From an uncultured Erythrobacter sp. (lineage in GTDB: Bacteria > Pseudomonadota > Alphaproteobacteria > Sphingomonadales > Sphingomonadaceae), in NCBI GenBank assembly GCA_947258465.1, contig CAMYIQ010000112.1, forward strand, positions 1 to 10,609: 10,609 nucleotides of DNA, in the 5' to 3' direction. The translations under genes were made by a program, and so were the position numbers. Of this stretch, positions 6,196-10,609 are shown one piece after another. The notes under the pieces were generated by a model. That model did not search any database and was not told the DNA's origin. It saw nothing but the letters and a program-made list of their open reading frames with translations. Each line of letters begins with the position of its first letter. The stretch's first letter is position 1.

Positions 6196-8853
6196 ATGGA
6201 TATCGCGCGCACCCCCTCCAATCCCGACGGCAACCTGGAAATGGCCGACGCGGCCGTCGATCCCAAGGATCCGCCCGAAATCCGGCGTGAGGATTATCGG
6301 CCCTTTCCCTGGATCGTGTCGGAGACGCGGCTCGACTTCGACCTCGGTATCGACTGCACGCGGGTGCGCTCCACCCTGTCAGTCGCGCGCAATGCCAAGG
6401 CCGACCGTTCGGCGACCATCCGGCTCAATGGCGACGGGATCGAGGCGACCAGCGTCACCCTCGATGGCGAACCGACGCAGAGCTGGGTGATGGATGGGGA
6501 TGATCTCGTCCTGACCCTTCCGGGCGACGCCCACGAGATCGGTATCGAGACGGAAATCGACCCCAGCGCCAACTCGCAGCTTATGGGGCTCTATGCCTCG
6601 GGCGGCATGCTGTGCACGCAGTGCGAGGCCGAGGGCTTTCGCCGCATCACCTTTTTCCCCGACCGTCCCGACGTGCTGAGCACCTATAGCGTGCGGATGA
6701 GCGGCCCCAAGGCCCGGTTCCCGGTGCTGCTGTGCAACGGAAACCGGGTGGCGACCGGCGAAGAGGGCGATACCCATTGGGCCGAATGGCACGATCCCTG
6801 GCCCAAGCCGTCCTATCTCTTCGCGCTGGTGGCGGGCGATCTCGTCGCGCGTAGCGACAGCTTCACCACCATGGGCGGCCGCGAGGTGGAGCTGAATGTC
6901 TGGGTGCGCGAAGGCGATGTCGAGCGCACCGAGCACGCCATGGAAAGTCTCAAACGCTCAATGAAGTGGGACGAGGAGGTGTTCGGGCGCGAATACGATC
7001 TCGACCTGTTCAACATCGTCGCCGTGAGCGACTTCAACATGGGGGCGATGGAGAATAAGGGCCTCAATATCTTCAACACCAAATACGTCCTTGCCGACCC
7101 CGAGACCGCCACCGATGGCGATTATGACGGGGTCGAGGGCGTTATCGGGCATGAATACTTTCACAACTGGTCGGGCAATCGCATTACCTGCCGGGACTGG
7201 TTCCAACTGAGCCTGAAAGAAGGCTTCACCGTGCTGCGCGACCAGTTGTTCAGCGCCGACATGGGCAGCGAGCCGGTCAAACGGATCGAGGATGTGCGGA
7301 TTTTGCGCGGGGTGCAGTTTCCGGAAGATTCGGGGCCGCTGGCGCATCCGATCCGGCCCGATTCCTACCGCGAGATTAGCAATTTCTACACCGCGACCGT
7401 TTACAACAAGGGCGCCGAGGTGATCCGCATGATGCGCACCATGGCCGGCGGGGAGCGGTTCCGCCAAGGGACCGATCTCTACTTCGACCGCCACGATGGC
7501 GAAGCGGCGACCTGCGAGGATTTTGTCACATCGATAGAGGACGGTGCGGGGCTCGACCTCACCCGGTTCCGCCGCTGGTATTCGCAGGCCGGAACGCCAA
7601 AAGTCGGCGTGACGCTGGAGCACGAGGGTGAAACGGCCATGCTCACGCTGACGCAAACCGTTCCCGCCACCCCCGGCCAGAGCGAAAAGCAGCCCATGCC
7701 AATCCCGCTCAAGCTCGCTCTGTTCGATCGTGCGAGCGGCGCGCATCGGGGGGAGGAGCTTGTGATTCTCGACGAGGATCGCGCCGAGGTCACTTTCGAT
7801 GGCTTTACCGAAAAGCCGATCCTGTCGATCAACCGCACGTTCTCGGCACCGGTTACGATTGAGCGGGACGTGTCGCGCGAAGAACTGGTCTTCCTCGCGG
7901 AAAAGGATGACGATCCCTTCGCCCGTTACGAGGCGATGCAGGAACTGATGACCGGGCATCTCGTCGCGGATGTGACGGACGACCTCGATGATGACGAGCG
8001 CGAGGCAACGTGCGCAGATATCGCGCGGGCCATGCGGTCGGTAATGGAGGACGATCAGCTCGACGATCTGATGCGCGGCGAACTCTTGATGATGCCGGGC
8101 GCGACCTATGTCGCCGAACAGATGCTGGTGGCGGATCCGGGCCGCATTCATGCCCGGCGCGAGGCGCTCAAAGCCGATCTCGGAACGCGGCTGGCGGGTC
8201 CTTTGCAGGACTTATACGCCCGCACGGAAAACATGCCGTTCTCGCTCGATGCCGGGGCAAAGGGGGCGCGCAAGGTCAAGACCCTGGCGCTCGCCTATAT
8301 CGCCGCCAGCGATCCGGCCGGAGCGGTCGAGCTGGCAGCCCGTCAATACGATCGTGCAGACAACATGACCGACCGGCAGGGCGCGTTGATGGTGCTGGCC
8401 GGGCTCGATAGCGCCGCGCGCACCGGCAAATTGCTCGATTTCTACAATCGCTACCGGAATAACGCCCTGGTGATCGACAAATGGTTCGCGATACAGGCCG
8501 GCTCGCTCCATCCCAAGGCGATCGAGCATGTGAAGGCGCTGCGCGACCATCCCGACTTCACGCTCAAGAACCCCAATCGTGCGCGCTCGCTCTATATGGC
8601 TTTCGCCGCCAATCCTGCCGCCTTCCATGCGGAGGACGGCGAAGGCTATGCGATGATCGCCGATCTTATTTTCGAACTCGACCCGATCAATGCGCAGACG
8701 GCTGCTCGCTTCGTTCCGCCGCTCGGCCGCTGGCGGCGTATCGAGGAAAAGCGCGCGAAACTGATGCGCGAAGCGCTCGAGCGGATCGCCACTGCGCCCA
8801 AACTTTCGCGCGACACTTTCGAACAGGTCGCCCGGTCTCTCGGACGGGGCTGA
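6196..8853 (+). CDS. pepN: Aminopeptidase N (M1 zinc metallopeptidase)
   Basis: The 885-residue protein matches E. coli PepN (870 residues) in length and landmarks. The exopeptidase motif GAMEN is at 283-287. The zinc site is HEYFH at 319-323 with the third ligand E342 in LKEG; E320 is the general base. The transition-state tyrosine is Y403 in TVYNKGAEVIRMM. The spacings between these sites match those of E. coli PepN. Order of domains: N-terminal beta domain (to about 215), thermolysin-like catalytic domain, a beta-sandwich (about 475-570), and the long helical C-terminal domain typical of the PepN subgroup (to 885). It is a cytosolic enzyme that removes N-terminal residues from peptides in the last steps of protein turnover. 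No signal peptide is present. The first 25 residues are poorly conserved in character, so ATG 6241 cannot be wholly excluded as the start. The stop is immediately followed by the ATG of the PgeF-like gene, suggesting co-transcription. Confidence 0.95.
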   Translation: MDIARTPSNPDGNLEMADAAVDPKDPPEIRREDYRPFPWIVSETRLDFDLGIDCTRVRSTLSVARNAKADRSATIRLNGDGIEATSVTLDGEPTQSWVMDGDDLVLTLPGDAHEIGIETEIDPSANSQLMGLYASGGMLCTQCEAEGFRRITFFPDRPDVLSTYSVRMSGPKARFPVLLCNGNRVATGEEGDTHWAEWHDPWPKPSYLFALVAGDLVARSDSFTTMGGREVELNVWVREGDVERTEHAMESLKRSMKWDEEVFGREYDLDLFNIVAVSDFNMGAMENKGLNIFNTKYVLADPETATDGDYDGVEGVIGHEYFHNWSGNRITCRDWFQLSLKEGFTVLRDQLFSADMGSEPVKRIEDVRILRGVQFPEDSGPLAHPIRPDSYREISNFYTATVYNKGAEVIRMMRTMAGGERFRQGTDLYFDRHDGEAATCEDFVTSIEDGAGLDLTRFRRWYSQAGTPKVGVTLEHEGETAMLTLTQTVPATPGQSEKQPMPIPLKLALFDRASGAHRGEELVILDEDRAEVTFDGFTEKPILSINRTFSAPVTIERDVSREELVFLAEKDDDPFARYEAMQELMTGHLVADVTDDLDDDEREATCADIARAMRSVMEDDQLDDLMRGELLMMPGATYVAEQMLVADPGRIHARREALKADLGTRLAGPLQDLYARTENMPFSLDAGAKGARKVKTLALAYIAASDPAGAVELAARQYDRADNMTDRQGALMVLAGLDSAARTGKLLDFYNRYRNNALVIDKWFAIQAGSLHPKAIEHVKALRDHPDFTLKNPNRARSLYMAFAANPAAFHAEDGEGYAMIADLIFELDPINAQTAARFVPPLGRWRRIEEKRAKLMREALERIATAPKLSRDTFEQVARSLGRG

Positions 8854-9516
8854 ATGGCGGAGATACTGAAAGCAGGCCTGTTGCCCACGGTCCCGCACGG
8901 GTTCTCGACCGCTATCGGGCTCGATGTCGGCGAAGTTCTTCCGGGCGCGCCGCTGGTGCGGCTCAAACAGGTGCATTCCAGTAGAGTACATCGCGTTGCC
9001 GAACCATGGTCGGAGCGGCCCGAAGGCGATGCCTTGTGCACCGATCGGCCCGGCGTTGTGCTTGGTATCGTAACCGCCGATTGCGCGCCTGTTCTGTTTG
9101 CCGATCTGGAGGCAGGCGTCGTAGGTGCGGCGCATGCCGGCTGGCGCGGGGCACGATCCGGCGTTCTGGAAAATACGGTCGAGGCGATGATTTCGTTCGG
9201 TGCGCGTCGTAACCTGATCCGCGCGGTGATCGGCCCGACGATCGCGCAGGCAAGTTACGAGGTCGATGACGCATTCCGCGAACACTTCGGAGCCGGGGAC
9301 GAACGGTTCTTCGCAGTCGGCCGCTCAGGCCGCTACCAGTTCGATCTGCCTGCCTATGTAGCGCACCGCTTGCAGGCCGCGGGCGTTGTCAGAATCGAGG
9401 ATCTCGCCGAGGATACCTATACGCAGCCCGACCGATTCTTCTCGTTCCGCCGCGCCACTCATCGGGCGGAAGGCGCCGAAGGGCGGCAGCTCAGCGTCAT
9501 CGGTCTGCCTGCCTGA
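8854..9516 (+). CDS. pgeF: PgeF/YfiH-family protein (peptidoglycan editing factor, Cu/Zn site)
   Basis: The 220-residue protein belongs to the DUF152/YfiH family, often labelled polyphenol oxidase or laccase; in E. coli the protein (PgeF) prevents mis-incorporation of L-Ser into peptidoglycan stems. The metal site is intact: H41 in KQVHS, C77 in TADCAPVLF and H94 in AAHAGWRG. The spacings (36 and 17 residues) equal those between H71, C107 and H124 of E. coli YfiH. Other landmarks are VPHGFST (13-19), the IGP then YEVDDAF segment and FFSFRR near the C-terminus. Two things are unusual. Between HGFST and QVHS there are only about 20 residues, so the GGVS...SLN...NR segment present in most members is missing, making the protein about 25-30 residues shorter at this end. 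The cysteine of the usual CTY segment is replaced (EDTYT). The ATG abuts the pepN stop (TGAATG), so translation is probably coupled. The family assignment is firm; retained activity is inferred. Confidence 0.87.
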   Translation: MAEILKAGLLPTVPHGFSTAIGLDVGEVLPGAPLVRLKQVHSSRVHRVAEPWSERPEGDALCTDRPGVVLGIVTADCAPVLFADLEAGVVGAAHAGWRGARSGVLENTVEAMISFGARRNLIRAVIGPTIAQASYEVDDAFREHFGAGDERFFAVGRSGRYQFDLPAYVAHRLQAAGVVRIEDLAEDTYTQPDRFFSFRRATHRAEGAEGRQLSVIGLPA

Positions 9517-9583
9517 GTCTCCCCCACGCAATGCGCATGGGCCAACCGGCGCTCCCGCATAGGGGTACCGATTCCCGGGCTCT

Positions 9584-9597
9584 TGCACGCGAGTGCA
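9584..9597. repeat. Short inverted repeat TGCAC/GTGCA
   Basis: TGCAC (9584-9588) and GTGCA (9593-9597) can pair with a 4-base loop GCGA. The stem is only 5 bp and no T run follows, so a terminator is unlikely. It could be a small operator or chance. Confidence 0.3.
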
Positions 9598-9603
9598 CAA
9601 AGC

Positions 9604-9625
9604 TTGCCAAAATGGCGGTTGGCAA
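9604..9625. repeat. Perfect 7-bp inverted repeat upstream of petA, candidate operator
   Basis: TTGCCAA at 9604-9610 and TTGGCAA at 9619-9625 are exact reverse complements separated by 8 bases. The centre-to-centre spacing of 15 bases is not one I can match to a known regulator. It lies about 60 bases upstream of the -10-like hexamer, a position compatible with a regulator binding site. No T run follows, so it is not a canonical terminator. Confidence 0.4.
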
Positions 9626-9685
9626 CCTGTCGCATAGCGGCTAGAGGCGCCTCCAAACCGGGCACGTTGGGGGCTTTCGCGCGCG

Positions 9686-9691
9686 TATTAT
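9686..9691 (+). promoter_or_regulatory. Candidate -10 box of the pet operon
   Basis: TATTAT matches the -10 consensus at five of six positions in an otherwise GC-rich region. No good -35 hexamer is found at 16-18 bases upstream (CACGTT at 9663-9668 is the 17-base position). If real, the transcript would have a leader of about 100 bases before the petA ATG. Confidence 0.3.
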
Positions 9692-9798
9692 TCTGTCGGG
9701 CGCTCCGGCCTTTACCGCTGACCGGGATGGATTCGCACATCGCGTCGAACCCCGAGAGGGCGGAGGCGCACTACCAAAGCAGGCAAGGCAAAGCGCTG

Positions 9799-10371
9799 AT
9801 GGCAGACACGGCTGCAACCGCAACACACGAAACGGCAGGCAAAACCCAAGATGGTATCCGTCGCCGCGACTTTCTAGACATCGCTGCGGTCAGTGCCGCC
9901 GGTATCGGTGGCCTGGCAGTGGTCTATCCGCTGATCAGCCAGATGGCGCCTTCGAAGGACGTTCTGGCTGCCAGCACGACCGAGGTCGACGTCTCGGCGG
10001 TCGAACCGGGGCAGGCGATCAAGGCGGTGTTCCGCAAGCAGCCGCTGTTCATCCGCCGTCTGACCGCGCAGGAAATCGCCGAGGCCAATGAACGCCCGCT
10101 TTCGTCGCTGCGCGATCCCGAAACACTGGCCGACCGCACCAAGGAAGGCCGCGAGGACATGCTCGTCACCATGGGGGTCTGCACCCACTTGGGTTGTGTG
10201 CCGCTGGGTGCAGCCGAAGGCGAGGTAAAGGGCGAGTTCGGCGGCTATTTCTGCCCTTGCCACGGTTCGCATTACGACACCGCCGGTCGCATCATCAAAG
10301 GTCCGGCGCCGACCAATCTCGAAGTGCCGGAATACGAGTTCACCTCGGACACCGTCATCCAGGTCGGCTGA
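9799..10371 (+). CDS. petA: Ubiquinol-cytochrome c reductase Rieske iron-sulfur subunit
   Basis: The 190-residue protein is the Rieske subunit of cytochrome bc1 (complex III), which passes electrons from ubiquinol to cytochrome c1 at the periplasmic face. A twin-arginine export signal, RRRDFL at 21-26, precedes the single membrane anchor at about 27-48. The [2Fe-2S] site has box 1 CTHLGC (C128, H130, C133) and box 2 CPCHGSHYD (C152, C154, H155). C128 and C152 bind one iron, H130 and H155 the other, and C133-C154 form the disulfide. The C-terminal GPAPTNLEVPEYEF segment closes the fold. Length matches alphaproteobacterial proteins. The ATG at 9799 is chosen because it leaves the usual 20-residue lead before the twin arginines; the Shine-Dalgarno (AAGG ten bases upstream) is weak. 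An in-frame ATG at 9727 would add 24 unlike residues. petB follows after 23 bases, the standard petABC order. Confidence 0.96.
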   Translation: MADTAATATHETAGKTQDGIRRRDFLDIAAVSAAGIGGLAVVYPLISQMAPSKDVLAASTTEVDVSAVEPGQAIKAVFRKQPLFIRRLTAQEIAEANERPLSSLRDPETLADRTKEGREDMLVTMGVCTHLGCVPLGAAEGEVKGEFGGYFCPCHGSHYDTAGRIIKGPAPTNLEVPEYEFTSDTVIQVG

Positions 10372-10394
10372 GCTTAGAGAGAAGAGACGAAACG

Positions 10395-10609
10395 ATGAGC
10401 TTTCCCTGGGCCAAGGAATACACCCCGACCAATCCGGTCATGAAATTCTTCGACGAGAAGCTGCCGCTGCCGCGCCTCGTCTACGACGCCGGTGACAATC
10501 TGTACCACCAGGAAAAATCCGGCAAGAACGCCGAAATTCCAGAAATAGGACAGGTTGCGCGGAACCGGATAGCCCGCGCCGACCGCGTCGTAGACGAGGC
10601 GCGGCAGCG
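10395..10609 (+). CDS. petB: Cytochrome b of complex III, 5' fragment, chimeric after base 10489
   Basis: The gene opens with MSFPWAKEYTPTNPVMKFF and continues with DEKLPLPRLVYDA, the standard N-terminus of bacterial cytochrome b, the quinol-oxidising membrane subunit of complex III. It starts 23 bases after petA, preceded by a purine-rich GAGAGAAGAG (10377-10386), so both are in one operon. Only bases 10395-10489 (codons 1-31 and most of 32) are true petB in the plus direction. From 10490 the frame stays open by chance to the end of the window but encodes a sequence with none of the expected NYFWNFG-type residues. Those residues are found on the opposite strand of the same stretch. A gene caller would report a 71-residue partial protein whose second half is spurious. 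No haem-ligand histidines are reached. Confidence 0.85.
   Translation, partial: MSFPWAKEYTPTNPVMKFFDEKLPLPRLVYDAGDNLYHQEKSGKNAEIPEIGQVARNRIARADRVVDEARQ
10465..10609. repeat. Terminal inverted repeat, 25-bp arms
   Basis: Bases 10465-10489 and 10585-10609 are perfect reverse complements over 25 bases, separated by 95 bases. The second arm ends exactly at the window end, so the repeat might extend further outside it. The arms are copies of petB codons 24-32. Confidence 0.95.
10490..10609 (-). pseudogene. petB: Inverted petB segment (codons 24-64) on the minus strand
   Basis: Read on the minus strand from 10609 down to 10490, this stretch encodes, without interruption, LPRLVYDAVGAGYPVPRN, then LSYFWNFGVLAGFFLVVQIVT. 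This is the expected continuation of cytochrome b residues 25-63, including the start of the first transmembrane helix. It re-reads the codons at 10465-10489 and carries on past the point where the plus-strand copy breaks off. It is therefore petB sequence in the wrong orientation, not a separate gene. The likely cause is a fold-back chimera from amplification, library preparation or assembly at a contig end; a real inverted rearrangement in the genome is less likely. Confidence 0.88.

Larger units (their letters stand above)
9517..9798. other. Intergenic leader of the cytochrome bc1 operon
   Basis: This 282-base gap separates the PgeF-like gene from petA. It contains two inverted repeats and a -10-like hexamer, listed separately. 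The petA frame is open back to 9583, but the extra residues do not resemble a Rieske N-terminus. I see no RNA gene, and no T-rich terminator downstream of the PgeF-like gene. Confidence 0.5.

Noticed and set aside
6958..8151. 397-codon open frame on the minus strand inside pepN
   Set aside because: It is antisense to a full-length pepN with all catalytic motifs in place, shows no recognisable domain, and long antisense frames are expected in GC-rich DNA.
8212..9285. 357-codon open frame on the minus strand across pepN and pgeF
   Set aside because: It spans the boundary of two well-supported genes on the other strand and has a composition typical of antisense shadows (rich in Arg, His and Ala).
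9583..9798. 72-codon upstream extension of the petA frame
   Set aside because: Rieske proteins need the twin-arginine signal near the N-terminus; the extension would place it about 90 residues in. The residues have no recognisable motif.
10490..10609. Novel C-terminal half of a petA-linked protein on the plus strand
   Set aside because: The open frame is a by-product of the inverted petB segment; the opposite strand reads as cytochrome b without a break.

Overview
The window reads as chromosomal DNA from an alphaproteobacterium, most likely of the order Sphingomonadales (Erythrobacter-like). The evidence is high GC content, very compact genes with stop/start overlaps, a Rieske protein followed by cytochrome b of alphaproteobacterial type, and the style of the proteins. 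This assignment is inference from what the proteins look like; no database search was possible. I found no rRNA, tRNA, CRISPR array, insertion sequence or phage gene.

Layout. Positions 112-1008 (minus) encode a short-chain dehydrogenase of the 2,4-dienoyl-CoA reductase type. A 90-base gap separates it from a divergent, overlapping pair of membrane proteins with bacterial PH (bPH2) domains (1099-1566 and 1563-3095, plus; YdbS/YdbT type). A small GNAT-like acetyltransferase (3092-3388, minus) meets the second of these tail to tail and shares four stop-codon bases with it. Then come a PLP-dependent threonine aldolase (3448-4443, plus) and an EamA-family exporter (4440-5384, plus), coupled by an ATGA overlap. 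An atypical SDR/epimerase (5368-6153, minus) overlaps the exporter tail to tail by 17 bases. Divergent from it is a full-length aminopeptidase N (6196-8853, plus), followed with no gap by a compact PgeF/YfiH-family protein (8854-9516, plus). A 282-base intergenic stretch with two inverted repeats leads into the cytochrome bc1 operon: the Rieske iron-sulfur protein petA (9799-10371) and the start of cytochrome b petB (10395 onward).

The genes are mostly housekeeping: respiration (petA, petB), peptide and amino-acid turnover (pepN, threonine aldolase, possibly the EamA exporter), cell-envelope upkeep (bPH2 pair, PgeF) and lipid beta-oxidation (SDR). I see no accessory island and no convincing novel system.

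The most unusual signal is structural. The last 120 bases (10490-10609) are not the continuation of petB. They are the reverse complement of petB itself, covering codons 24 to 64. The gene reads correctly to 10489 and then folds back, ending in a perfect 25-base inverted repeat (10465-10489 against 10585-10609). This looks like a fold-back chimera at a contig end, so any petB product predicted past residue 31 or 32 is spurious on the plus strand.
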